This document shows, one piece after another, positions 33,873 to 42,634 of a stretch of 61,834 nt of DNA. The notes beneath the pieces were generated by a model. It did not search any database. It was given only the letters and a program-made list of their open reading frames with translations, and had not been told where the DNA came from. Source of the DNA: UBA7803 sp041686955 (GTDB lineage Bacteria > Pseudomonadota > Gammaproteobacteria > Pseudomonadales > Azotimanducaceae); contig JAWLCV010000017.1 of the NCBI GenBank assembly GCA_041686955.1, positions 1-61,834 on the forward strand, written 5' to 3'. Numbering within the stretch: position 1 is the first letter of the stretch; every line of letters begins with the position of its first letter. A program made the position numbers and the translations under genes.

Positions 33873-35027
33873 TCAGCGGCTGCACAGCGGCGGGTAGCCG
33901 GCGCCGGCAGCGAAAAGCTCCGCCGCGTGCCACACCCGCATGATGTTGCCGCCGAGAATCTTCTCGATGTCCGCAGCGTCGTAGCCGCGGCGCAGCAGGC
34001 CCGCCACCAGGTTCGGGTAGCTGCTCACGTCCTTCAGGCCCACGGGCAGCGAGTCGCCGACGCCGTCGTAGTCCGAGCCCAGACCCACGTGGTCGATGCC
34101 GGCCAGCTCCACCGCCCGATCCACGTGATCGAGCACGTCCTCGAGAGTCGCGTAGGGGTAGGGGTGCTCCTCCCGGTCCAGCTCGGCGTCGCTGTAGGCG
34201 CGGGCCTCGGCGGTGAGAAAGCTGGATCCGAAGTTGATCTGGATGACGCCGCCGTTCTCGCCGAGGGCTCGGACCATGTCGTCGCTCATGTTGCGCTCGA
34301 AACCGGGGGTGAAGTGACGCAACGACGAGTGGCTGGCGATGACGGGGGTTTCCGACAGCTCGATCACCTGCCAGAAGGCGGCGTCGCTCAAGTGCGACAC
34401 GTCCACCAGCACGCCGCGCTCGTTCATGGCCCCGACGAGCCGCTTGCCGAACGGCGAGAGACCGCCCCAGCGCTCGTTGTCGTCGTACGAGGAGTCGGAG
34501 ATGTGGTTGGACTTGGAATGCGCCAGGGTGATGTAACGGATTCCCCGCTCCCGGAAGTGGTCCAGGTTGTCCAGACTGCCTTCCAGCGGGCCGCCGTTCT
34601 CCATCCCCATGGGCATCGCCACCAGGCCCCGTGCCTTGGCGTCCAGCACGTCGGTGGTGCAGGCGGCCAGGGCGAATTTGTCCGGGTGCTCACGGGTCAG
34701 GGATTCAACGCCGTCGATCAGCTCATCGGCGAGGGCGCGGGCTCCGCCCGACTCGTCCACGGCGGCGGGGATGTAGATGGACATGAACAGCGCATCCAGC
34801 CCGCCGGCCACCGCGCGGGGGTAGTCGAAGTCGCCGGTGGCGGTGGCCTGGCTGACGTCGGCCGGCTCCTCGGCGAGTCGATACGGCACGTCGATGTGAG
34901 TGTCCACGGTGAGGAAGCGGTGGGCCAGGCGCTGGGCCTCGGCCGTCACGTCGGCCTGGGGCCGCGGCTCGGTCTGGGCACAGGCAGCCAGGCAAAGAAC
35001 GGCGAGAGCGGCCGCGGCTCGGCTCAT
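33873..35027 (-). CDS. peptidase M19 (renal dipeptidase family) lipoprotein
   Basis: A 384-residue precursor with a lipoprotein leader ending VLCLAAC (Cys16). The barrel has the metal-binding start DTHIDVPYRL, then MGMENGGPL, HSKSNHISDSSYDDNERWGG, VDVSHLSD, IASHSS and HVGLGSDYDG, as in membrane dipeptidases. It would cleave dipeptides in the periplasm or at the outer membrane. It starts twelve bases after zur, so the zinc-enzyme gene and the zinc regulator may be cotranscribed. Confidence 0.9.
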   Translation of the reverse strand: MSRAAAALAVLCLAACAQTEPRPQADVTAEAQRLAHRFLTVDTHIDVPYRLAEEPADVSQATATGDFDYPRAVAGGLDALFMSIYIPAAVDESGGARALADELIDGVESLTREHPDKFALAACTTDVLDAKARGLVAMPMGMENGGPLEGSLDNLDHFRERGIRYITLAHSKSNHISDSSYDDNERWGGLSPFGKRLVGAMNERGVLVDVSHLSDAAFWQVIELSETPVIASHSSLRHFTPGFERNMSDDMVRALGENGGVIQINFGSSFLTAEARAYSDAELDREEHPYPYATLEDVLDHVDRAVELAGIDHVGLGSDYDGVGDSLPVGLKDVSSYPNLVAGLLRRGYDAADIEKILGGNIMRVWHAAELFAAGAGYPPLCSR

Positions 35028-35039
35028 GGGCGAGATCTC

Positions 35040-35519
35040 CTATTTGTTGCTGTTGTCGTCGGCGTCCGCGCCGGCCCGGGTCACGCACTGGCCGCACAGA
35101 CCGCGAATCTCGATGAGGTCGTGGGCCGTGTGGAACTCGTGGTCGAGGGCCGTGCGGGCGATTTCCCGCTCGAGCTTGTGGTTCTCGAACTCGGTGATGG
35201 TCTTGCAGCGGTTGCAGACCAGCAGCATGCCGCCGTGATCGGGACTGTCGGCTTCGCAGGCGGTGTAGGCGTGCAGGGCGTCGATGCGGTGGATCAGCCC
35301 GGCGTCGAGCAGGAAGTCGAGGGCCCGGTACACGGTCACGGGCGCTGCGTTGCCGCGCTCCTGCTTCAGCCGGTCGAGCAGCTCGTAGGCACCGAGCGGT
35401 GTGTGCTCGGCGGCGATGAGCGCGTAGACCTGGCGGCGCAGCTCGGTGAAGGTGAGGCCCTTCTCCTCGCACAATCTTTCGGCGGACTGGAGCGAGCGCT
35501 GCACGGAACGGTGGGTCAT
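35040..35519 (-). CDS. zur: Fur-family zinc regulator Zur
   Basis: A 159-residue Fur-fold repressor. The winged-helix part includes FTELRRQVYALIAAEHTPLG and NAAPVTVYRALDFLLDAGLI. The structural zinc cysteines are in LVCNRCK and GLCGQC, the Zur-like spacing. The N-terminal lead SVQRSLQSAERLCEEKG is also Zur-like. The ATG at 35519 is the first plausible start, since upstream codons fall in a structured repeat. It is divergent from fumA and followed by a dipeptidase gene. Confidence 0.85.
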   Translation of the reverse strand: MTHRSVQRSLQSAERLCEEKGLTFTELRRQVYALIAAEHTPLGAYELLDRLKQERGNAAPVTVYRALDFLLDAGLIHRIDALHAYTACEADSPDHGGMLLVCNRCKTITEFENHKLEREIARTALDHEFHTAHDLIEIRGLCGQCVTRAGADADDNSNK

Positions 35520-35562
35520 GGCGCAATGTTCACATGGCGCCTGAGGCGAAACAAGGCGTCCT

Positions 35563-35838
35563 CCATCGCCCGCCCGAGGGGCTGACCGACGAGAGCAGGG
35601 GGCGGTGAAACATCGGCACGCGACCGGGCCGGAACGCGAATCGCGCGCCTCGCGCAGCCCCCTCCGGGGGTGCCGTCGCTCTGCAGAGTTGCCGCCTCCC
35701 GCCGCCGGTGGGCGGCGGCAGGCGTCAATCTGCGGCGCTCCGCTGCGCGACATTGGCGCACGATTCGCGTTCCGGCCCGTCCGCTCACGCTGTTCCCCGA
35801 CTCTGCCTCTCGCGGTCAGCCCCTCGGGCGGGCGATGG
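35563..35838. repeat. structured dispersed repeat, copy A (between zur and fumA)
   Basis: Nested inverted repeats fill most of the 352-base gap 35520-35871. The outer arms 35563-35588 and 35813-35838 are perfectly complementary over 26 bases. The inner arms 35626-35647 and 35757-35778 are complementary over 22 bases with one mismatch. The core 35648-35757 contains smaller hairpins such as CTCTGCAGAG (35679-35688). The core matches the reverse complement of a second element at 54660-54749: 44 of the first 50 bases and 32 of the last 37. No coding potential is seen. It lies between divergent genes, so it may affect expression of both. Confidence 0.85.
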
Positions 35839-35871
35839 TAGAATCGTGGTTTTGCAGTCAGCCGAGGGTTC

Positions 35872-37395
35872 ATGAGCACCATCATCCGCCAGGACGACGT
35901 CATCGAGAGCGTGGCCGATGCGCTGCAGTTCATTTCGTACTATCACCCGGTGGACTTCATCCGCGCCATGCGCGAGGCGTGGGAGAAGGAGGGGTCGCCG
36001 GCGGCCAAGGCAGCGCTCACCCAGGTGCTGGTGAACTCGCGCATGTGCGCGCTCGGCAAGCGGCCCATCTGTCAGGACACGGGCATCGTCATCGCCTTCG
36101 TCGAGGTGGGCATGGACGTCCGCTGGGAGGCGGACATGAGCCTGGACGACATGATCAACGAGGGGGTTCGGCGGGCCTATCAGAACCCGGAGAACGTGCT
36201 GCGCGCGTCGGTCCTCGCCGACCCCGACGGCGCCCGGACCAACACCCGGGACAACACTCCGGCGGTGATCCACTACAAGGTGGTGCCCGGGAACACGGTG
36301 AATATCGAGCTGGCGGCCAAGGGCGGCGGCAGCGAGGCCAAGGCCAAGTTCGCCATGTTGAATCCCTCGGACTCGGTGGTGGACTGGGTGCTCTCGGTGG
36401 TGCCGCAGATGGGCGCCGGCTGGTGCCCGCCGGGGCTCCTGGGGGTGGGCATCGGCGGCACACCGGAGAAGGCCATGCTGCTGGCCAAGGAATCCATGAT
36501 GGAGCCCATCGACATCCACGAGCTGAAGGCCCGGGGTCCCAGCACTCACGCCGAGGAGCTGCGCCTCGAGCTGTTCGAGAAGGTCAACGCTTTGGGAATC
36601 GGCGCCCAGGGGCTCGGCGGACTGACCACCGTCATGGACGTGAAGGTGAAGGAGTACCCCACCCACGCGGCCAACAAGCCGGTGGCGGTGATTCCCAATT
36701 GCTCCGCCACCCGGCACGTGCACTTCGTCCTGGACGGTTCCGGCCCCGCCACGTTCGAGGCGCCGGACCTGTCGGAATGGCCGGACATCGAGTTCGAGCT
36801 GGGCGACGACGTGCGTCGGGTGAATCTCGACACCCTCACGCCGGAGGAGGTGCGTACCTGGAAGGCCGGCGACACCTTGTTGCTTTCCGGCAAGCTCCTC
36901 ACCGGCCGGGACGCTGCCCACAAGAAGCTCGTGGACCTCATGGAACGCGGCGAGCCGCTGCCCGTCGACTTCACCAATCGGGTGATCTACTACGTCGGCC
37001 CGGTGGATCCGGTGGGCGACGAAGTGGTCGGCCCGGCCGGCCCTACCACCGCCACCCGCATGGACAAGTTCACCCGCGCCATGCTCGAGAAGACCGGCCT
37101 CATCGGCATGGTGGGGAAGGCGGAGCGGGGGCCCGCGGCCATCGAGGCCATTCGCGACAACCAGGCGGTGTACATGGTCGCCGTGGGCGGGGCGGCCTAC
37201 CTGGTGGCCAAGGCCATCACCGGATCCACCCTGCTGGCCTTCCCGGAGCTCGGCATGGAGGCCATCTACGAGTTCGAGGTGAAGGACATGCCGGTGACCG
37301 TGGCCGTGGATTCCGGCGGCGAATCCGTGCACCGCGAAGGCCCCAGAATCTGGGCGGCGAAGATCGCCGAGCGTATCGGCAGCATCGACATCTGA
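35872..37395 (+). CDS. fumA: fumarate hydratase class I
   Basis: A 507-residue iron-sulfur enzyme of the class I fumarase family, single-chain type. The likely cluster ligands are Cys67 (RPICQDTG), Cys185 (GAGWCPPG) and Cys277 (IPNCSATRHVHF). The C-terminal beta part has VGPAGPTTATRMDKFT. It interconverts fumarate and malate in the TCA cycle; being a 4Fe-4S enzyme it is oxygen-sensitive. The ATG at 35872 follows the structured repeat by 33 bases. Confidence 0.93.
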   Translation: MSTIIRQDDVIESVADALQFISYYHPVDFIRAMREAWEKEGSPAAKAALTQVLVNSRMCALGKRPICQDTGIVIAFVEVGMDVRWEADMSLDDMINEGVRRAYQNPENVLRASVLADPDGARTNTRDNTPAVIHYKVVPGNTVNIELAAKGGGSEAKAKFAMLNPSDSVVDWVLSVVPQMGAGWCPPGLLGVGIGGTPEKAMLLAKESMMEPIDIHELKARGPSTHAEELRLELFEKVNALGIGAQGLGGLTTVMDVKVKEYPTHAANKPVAVIPNCSATRHVHFVLDGSGPATFEAPDLSEWPDIEFELGDDVRRVNLDTLTPEEVRTWKAGDTLLLSGKLLTGRDAAHKKLVDLMERGEPLPVDFTNRVIYYVGPVDPVGDEVVGPAGPTTATRMDKFTRAMLEKTGLIGMVGKAERGPAAIEAIRDNQAVYMVAVGGAAYLVAKAITGSTLLAFPELGMEAIYEFEVKDMPVTVAVDSGGESVHREGPRIWAAKIAERIGSIDI

Positions 37396-37552
37396 CCGCG
37401 ATCTGATCGCGAAATGCCCGTTGTGGGCGGGTCGTCCGATCTTCCCACACGGCACCCTTCCGATATTCCTACATCCTCGGGCCGTGCGCGCGGGCGCGGC
37501 CCGGGCGCGCGGCTATAACTATCGAACACCCATGTGACGATGGAGATGCGGC

Positions 37553-38059
37553 ATGGCGGCAGAGGCACCCGCGAGCACGACCGATGTAGCGGGGGTAGAC
37601 ACGCGCCAAATGCTGACCTTTCGCCTCGGCGAGGAGAAGTTCGGGGTGGACATCCTCCGGGTCCAGGAGATCCGCGGCTGGTCACCGGTGACGCGGATGC
37701 CCAAAGCTCCGAGGCATGTTCTGGGCGTGCTGAATCTCAGAGGAGCCTTCGTTCCGATCATCGACCTGCGGAGACGCTTCGGCCTCGAACCCGCCGACTT
37801 CACGTCGCTCACCGTGATCGTCGTGCTGTCGATGGAGACGGAATCGGGGCGCAGGGAGTTCGGACTGGTGGTAGACGGTGTTTCCGATGTGGTGGACGTC
37901 CGGCCGCAAGACCTCCAGCCGGTGCCGAATCTTGCCGGGCGCCAGGACGTGGAGTTTCTGCAGGGCCTGGCGACGATCCAAGACCAGATGGTGATGCTGC
38001 TCGACGTCAACCGCCTGGTGATGCAGGAGCTGGTGGGCGACGGCGAGGCGAATCCGTGA
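37553..38059 (+). CDS. cheW: chemotaxis adaptor CheW
   Basis: A 168-residue CheW-domain protein. Typical segments: LTFRLGEEKFGVDILRVQEI, MPKAPRHVLGVLNLRGAFVP and IIDLRRRFGL, then FGLVVDGVSDVVDV. It links receptors to the CheA kinase. It is the first gene of a cluster that continues with a receptor, CheR, CheD and CheB. The 157 bases upstream contain no convincing FliA-type promoter. Confidence 0.93.
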   Translation: MAAEAPASTTDVAGVDTRQMLTFRLGEEKFGVDILRVQEIRGWSPVTRMPKAPRHVLGVLNLRGAFVPIIDLRRRFGLEPADFTSLTVIVVLSMETESGRREFGLVVDGVSDVVDVRPQDLQPVPNLAGRQDVEFLQGLATIQDQMVMLLDVNRLVMQELVGDGEANP

Positions 38060-38102
38060 GTACAGAAGCGGGCTGCGAATTCACAGGAGAGAGAAGAACG
38101 AC

Positions 38103-39872
38103 ATGCTCAAGAACCTGACCATCAGGTCGCGCCTGATCTTCATGCTGTCATTCATGTCCGTTCTCATGATCGGAATCGGCACGCTCGGCCTGAGCGGCAT
38201 GAGCGCGAGCAACGAAGGGCTGAGAAGCGTCTACCAGGACCGCACGGTCGCCGCCGGCCAGATCAGCTACATCCTGGAGCGGGTGATGGCCAACATGCTG
38301 TTGATCCGCGACACCCAGCTCGCCGGTACCCGCGAGCTGGCGCAGGAGAACTGGGCGGCGATGAGCCGGAACATCGACGCCATCACTCGCACCTGGGAAG
38401 CCTACATGGGCACCTACCTCACGCCGGAAGAGAAGAAGCTGGCGGAGGAGTGGGCGTCGATTCGCGCTCATTTCGTGAAGGAGGGTCTGATCGTCGCCAT
38501 GGAGTCCATGCGCGCCGGCCGCTTCGACGAAGCCGCCCGTGTCATCGAGCAGGTGACGGTGCCCGCCTATCAGCCGGTGAGGGAGGGTGCTGCGAAGCTG
38601 ATGCAGTTGCAGATGGACGTTGCCCAGCAGCAGTACGAGGAGGCCGTAGATCTCTACGAGCTGCAGAACGTGCTCATCTGGACGGCCATCGCCCTCGGCG
38701 TCGCCATCGCCGGGGTCATCGGCTTCATGCTGATCTCCGCCATCATCCGTCAGCTCAACGAGGCGATTCGTATCGCCAACGCCATCGCCAAGGGTGACCT
38801 GACCAACGAGATCGAGGTCACCTCGAACGACGAGATCGGGCGCATGCTCGCAGCCATGAAAGCCATGAGCGAAAGCCTGGTCGAGCTCGTGGTGACGGTG
38901 ATGGGGGCCAGTGCCTCGGTGGCTGCGGGTTCCGCACAAATCGCGGCGGGTAACGCCAACCTGTCGCAGCGTACCGAGGAGCAGGCGTCGAGCCTGGAGG
39001 AGACGGCGTCCTCCATGGAGGAGTTCACATCCACCGTCAAGCAGAACGCGGACAGCGCCGGGCAGGCCAATCAGCTTGCTCTGGCGGCCCGCCAGCAGGC
39101 AGAGAAGGGGGGCTCGGTGGTATCCAGCGCCGTGCAGGCGATGGACGAGATCAACAACGCGTCGAAGCGGATCGCCGACATCATCGGCGTCATCGACGAG
39201 ATCGCCTTCCAGACCAACCTGCTGGCGCTGAACGCAGCCGTGGAGGCCGCGCGCGCCGGCGAACAGGGGCGCGGCTTCGCCGTCGTGGCCACCGAGGTGC
39301 GGAACCTGGCCGGTCGCAGCGCCACCGCGGCCAAAGAGATCAAGGAGCTGATTCAGGACAGCGTCGAGAAGGTCGAGGATGGCAGCGCTCTGGTGACACA
39401 GTCGGGCCAGACCCTGGAGGAGATCGTCGGGGCGGTCAAAAAGGTGACGGACATCGTCGCCGAGATTGCGGCGGCCAGCGAAGAGCAATCGGCCGGCATC
39501 GAGCAGGTGAACAAGGCTGTGATGCAGCTCGACGACATGACCCAGCAGAACGCGGCTTTGGTCGAGGAAGCGTCCGCTGCCAGCGAGGCCATGTCCGAGC
39601 AGGCCGTGGAGCTGAAGAAGCTGATGGAGCGCTTCGATGTGAGACAGGGGACCGCCAGCCGAATCGCCCGGGCGGCCGGCAGCGGCACTGCAGCGGGGTC
39701 GGCCGGCAGCCGTGCCGCGGGTGCCGCGGCGCCCGGCTATCAGGGGCCGGACCGTCGCGGTGCCGGGCGGCCATGGTCGAGCAAGTCGGATTCCGGCCGG
39801 GCCTCGACGCCCGCCGTCGAAGCCAAGCCGGCAATGACCGGAACCGACGACGCCGAATGGCAGGAGTTCTGA
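38103..39872 (+). CDS. methyl-accepting chemotaxis protein with CheR/CheB tether
   Basis: A 589-residue receptor. Membrane helix 1 (about 10-32), a periplasmic four-helix bundle of the Tar/4HB type, membrane helix 2 (about 193-215), HAMP, then the signalling domain with the conserved hairpin tip RIADIIGVIDEIAFQTNLLA. The C-terminal linker ends in EWQEF, the x-W-x-x-F tether that recruits CheR and CheB, whose genes follow. A GAGAGA purine-rich site precedes the ATG. The ligand is unknown. Confidence 0.93.
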   Translation: MLKNLTIRSRLIFMLSFMSVLMIGIGTLGLSGMSASNEGLRSVYQDRTVAAGQISYILERVMANMLLIRDTQLAGTRELAQENWAAMSRNIDAITRTWEAYMGTYLTPEEKKLAEEWASIRAHFVKEGLIVAMESMRAGRFDEAARVIEQVTVPAYQPVREGAAKLMQLQMDVAQQQYEEAVDLYELQNVLIWTAIALGVAIAGVIGFMLISAIIRQLNEAIRIANAIAKGDLTNEIEVTSNDEIGRMLAAMKAMSESLVELVVTVMGASASVAAGSAQIAAGNANLSQRTEEQASSLEETASSMEEFTSTVKQNADSAGQANQLALAARQQAEKGGSVVSSAVQAMDEINNASKRIADIIGVIDEIAFQTNLLALNAAVEAARAGEQGRGFAVVATEVRNLAGRSATAAKEIKELIQDSVEKVEDGSALVTQSGQTLEEIVGAVKKVTDIVAEIAAASEEQSAGIEQVNKAVMQLDDMTQQNAALVEEASAASEAMSEQAVELKKLMERFDVRQGTASRIARAAGSGTAAGSAGSRAAGAAAPGYQGPDRRGAGRPWSSKSDSGRASTPAVEAKPAMTGTDDAEWQEF

Positions 39873-39873
39873 G

Positions 39874-41082
39874 ATGCCGAGAGCCTGGGCGGGAGTCGGA
39901 ACCCTATGGGTGCTGGGTGCCATGAGCGTGGCCGCCGAGTCCCAACAGGAGCTCGCGGCGCCGCATGAGCTGCACTGGAACGTGCGTGCCCGCACCGAGG
40001 TGGTGGACGACGACGGCTATGCCAGCCGTGCGCGCGCACATACCGTGCGGGCGCGGTTGGGGTATTCGTGGCGGCCCGGCGGGGGTTTGCAGGCCTACAC
40101 CGAGGGCGAGCACCTGGAGGCGTTCGGCAACCGTTACAACAGTACGGGCAACGGTGCCGTGGAGTACCCCGTGATCGCCGATCCCGAGTTCACCGAGCTC
40201 AATCAGGCCTGGTTCGGGTGGCGCAGCGAAACGTTCGAGGGTCGCGCGGGGCGCCAGCGAATCACCTTCGAGAACCAACGATATATCGGCAGCGTCGGCT
40301 GGCGTCAGAACGAGCAGACCTTCGATGCCGTATGGATGAACTGGCGGCCGGTGGCCGGCCTCACGCTGGCTTACACCTACCTCGACCAGGTTCATCGGAT
40401 CCACAGCGACCGCGCCGTCGCGCCACTGCTGAGGGAGCGCGACCACGACAGCCACCTGCTGAACGTAGCCTTCGTTCCGGCGGCGGGACACCGGCTCGCC
40501 GGCTATGTCTACGCGCTCGAAGACCGGGACCGGCCGGCCGATTCCACGGCCACCTACGGAATGCGTTGGACCGGGCGCCGGCCGTTCGCCGGCTGGCAGC
40601 TCGGCTGGTCCCTGGAGGCCGCCCGGCAGCAGGACCGTTCGGACCACCCTGAGGATTTCTCCCTGTGGTACACGCTGGTGGAGCCGCGGGCGGTCTGGGG
40701 TGATCTCACGTGGAAGGTGGGCCGGGAGCAGCTGTCCGGCGACGGCACGGCGGCGTACAGCACGCCGCTGGCAACGCTGTACGCCTTCAACGGCTGGGCG
40801 GACAGGTTTCTCAGTACCCCTGCGGACGGGCTCGTGAACTGGTATTCCGGGTTGGACGGCAAGCATGGCCGTTTTGCCTGGAGTCTCACCTGGCACGACT
40901 TCCGCTCGGACCGCGGCAGCGACGCCTATGGCAGAGAGATCGATGCCGGCGTGAGCTTTGCCGTCTCCAGGCGCTGGCCTGTGGTTGCGACCCTGAAGGT
41001 GGTGGACTACCGGGAGCGAGGGTTCGCCTCCGACACCCGGAAGTACGTCGCCCAGCTCGAGTGGAAGGGCACGAGGGGCTAG
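39874..41082 (+). CDS. porin-like outer membrane protein inside the chemotaxis operon
   Basis: A 402-residue precursor with a signal peptide (cleavage near VAAES). The mature protein is rich in alternating amphipathic strands, for example HTVRARLGYSWRPGGG, LTLAYTYLDQVHRIH and GWQLGWSLEAARQQ, and resembles alginate-export-type barrels. The last residues are WKGTRG, so a terminal aromatic residue is missing. It starts one base after the receptor stop and ends one base before the cheR GTG, so it is truly within the operon. A substrate-uptake or sensing link is inference. Confidence 0.7.
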   Translation: MPRAWAGVGTLWVLGAMSVAAESQQELAAPHELHWNVRARTEVVDDDGYASRARAHTVRARLGYSWRPGGGLQAYTEGEHLEAFGNRYNSTGNGAVEYPVIADPEFTELNQAWFGWRSETFEGRAGRQRITFENQRYIGSVGWRQNEQTFDAVWMNWRPVAGLTLAYTYLDQVHRIHSDRAVAPLLRERDHDSHLLNVAFVPAAGHRLAGYVYALEDRDRPADSTATYGMRWTGRRPFAGWQLGWSLEAARQQDRSDHPEDFSLWYTLVEPRAVWGDLTWKVGREQLSGDGTAAYSTPLATLYAFNGWADRFLSTPADGLVNWYSGLDGKHGRFAWSLTWHDFRSDRGSDAYGREIDAGVSFAVSRRWPVVATLKVVDYRERGFASDTRKYVAQLEWKGTRG

Positions 41083-41083
41083 C

Positions 41084-41944
41084 GTGGCCGCACATCCCGC
41101 AGGAAAGGGTACGTCTCCGGGCGCGTGCGCAAGCAGCCGCGAGCGGGAATTCACGTTCAGCGATCAGGACTTCGCCGCGTTGCGGACCCTGGTGCGCAGG
41201 GTAACCGGGATCAACCTCTCGGACGCCAAGCGTGAGCTCGTCTACGGACGGCTGTCGCGGCGGCTGCGCGCGCTGGGCCTCGGCAGCTTCCGAGAGTACC
41301 GGGCGTTGCTGGAGCGCGATGGCGAGCAGGAGATGGTGCAGTTCTGCAACGCCATCACCACCAACCTGACCGCCTTCTTCCGGGAATCCCATCACTTCGA
41401 GTTTCTCGCCGATCACCTGCGGCGGCTGCCGATAAGCAGCTCACGTCGCTTGCGAATCTGGTCCGCCGGCTGCTCCACCGGCGAGGAAGCCTACTCCATC
41501 GCTATGACGGTGCGCGAGGCGCTGCCCGAGGCTGAGCGGTGGGACGTGAAGATTCTCGCCACCGACCTGGATTCCAACGTGCTGGCCCACGCGAAGCGGG
41601 GCGTCTACGCCCAGGACCGGGTGCGAGGGCTCTCCGAGCAGCGACTGCGCACCTCCTTCAGCAACGACTCCGGCACGTTCACCGTCCGGCCCGAGCTCGC
41701 CAGGATGATCGTGTTCAAGCAGCTCAACCTGATGGATCCGTTTCCGATGCGCGGGCCGCTCGACGCCATCTTCTGCCGCAACGTGGTGATCTACTTCGAC
41801 AAGGACACCCAGCGTGACCTGTTCGCGCGTTTCGCCCGGCTGCAGCAGCCCGAGGCCCTGCTGTTCCTCGGTCACTCCGAGAGCCTGTTCCGGGTTTCCG
41901 CGGATTACGCCTTGTTGGGAAAGACCATGTACCGGCGGGTCTGA
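41084..41944 (+). CDS. cheR: chemotaxis methyltransferase CheR
   Basis: A 286-residue protein, GTG start with GAGGGG upstream. The N-terminal helical domain is followed by the catalytic region TNLTAFFRE (93-101), the SAM-binding loop WSAGCSTGEEAYS (126-138), KILATDLDSNVL, and the RNVVIYFD motif. It methylates receptor glutamates using S-adenosylmethionine. The nearby receptor ends in the EWQEF tether that such an enzyme binds. Confidence 0.95.
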   Translation: MAAHPAGKGTSPGACASSREREFTFSDQDFAALRTLVRRVTGINLSDAKRELVYGRLSRRLRALGLGSFREYRALLERDGEQEMVQFCNAITTNLTAFFRESHHFEFLADHLRRLPISSSRRLRIWSAGCSTGEEAYSIAMTVREALPEAERWDVKILATDLDSNVLAHAKRGVYAQDRVRGLSEQRLRTSFSNDSGTFTVRPELARMIVFKQLNLMDPFPMRGPLDAIFCRNVVIYFDKDTQRDLFARFARLQQPEALLFLGHSESLFRVSADYALLGKTMYRRV

Positions 41945-41947
41945 GCC

Positions 41948-42634
41948 ATGAGCGAATTGGAGGTCAGCGACGTTCCCGAGCCGATGCCGCCGATCCAACG
42001 CGGCTTCGAGCACATCCGGCGCTTCTGGGACCGCAGCAGCACGTGCTGGATGGCGAAGATTCTGCCGGGCGAGTACTACGTCACCCGGGAAGCGGAAGGC
42101 ATCAGCACCGTGCTCGGATCCTGCGTCTCCGCCTGTCTGCGTGACCCGGTCCTCCGTGTCGGCGGCATGAACCACTTCATGCTGCCCGAGGACACCAGCA
42201 GCGGCCGGAGCTCGTGGATGGCTCCGGACGTGGGGCTCTCCACCCGGTACGGGGCGTTCGCCATGGAAGTACTGATCAACGAGCTGCTGAAGCTCGGCGC
42301 CCGGCGCGAGCGCATCGAGATCAAGCTGTTCGGAGGCGGCCGGATGCTGGCATCCATGACCGACGTGGGTGCCCGGAACATCGACTTCGTGCGGCACTTC
42401 ATCGGCCTCGAAGGATTCCGGGTCGTTGCCGAGGATCTGGGTGGCGAAGGTGCGAGACGAGTCGTGTTCTTTCCGGCCACCGGGCGTGTGCGGGTCAAGC
42501 GGCTGCGGACCCTGGACAACCAGGAGATCGCCAGCCGCGAGCGCCAGTACCTGGATCGGCTGGTGGCGCGTTCGGGTGGGCAGGACGTGGAGCTGTTCGA
42601 TACGCCGGGGAGGATCGGGAATGATGACGGGTAG
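41948..42634 (+). CDS. cheD: chemoreceptor glutamine deamidase CheD
   Basis: A 228-residue protein. The CheD catalytic Cys59 lies in LGSCVSAC and His76 in GGMNHFMLP, with the family segment KLFGGGRM later. The N-terminal 35 and C-terminal 60 residues are extra relative to the shortest CheD proteins. It deamidates receptor glutamines and in some bacteria works with CheC, which is not present here. It overlaps cheB by 14 bases. Confidence 0.93.
   Translation: MSELEVSDVPEPMPPIQRGFEHIRRFWDRSSTCWMAKILPGEYYVTREAEGISTVLGSCVSACLRDPVLRVGGMNHFMLPEDTSSGRSSWMAPDVGLSTRYGAFAMEVLINELLKLGARRERIEIKLFGGGRMLASMTDVGARNIDFVRHFIGLEGFRVVAEDLGGEGARRVVFFPATGRVRVKRLRTLDNQEIASRERQYLDRLVARSGGQDVELFDTPGRIGNDDG

Noticed and set aside
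35605..35841. Small protein within the zur-fumA gap
   Set aside because: The open frame lies inside the structured repeat and its translation is Arg-rich without a ribosome site. A related frame in copy B (54620-54922) is explained by the shared repeat.
37396..37552. FliA-type promoter before cheW
   Set aside because: CCGATATT near 37459 resembles part of the -10 element, but no TAAAGTTT-like -35 lies 11 bases upstream.
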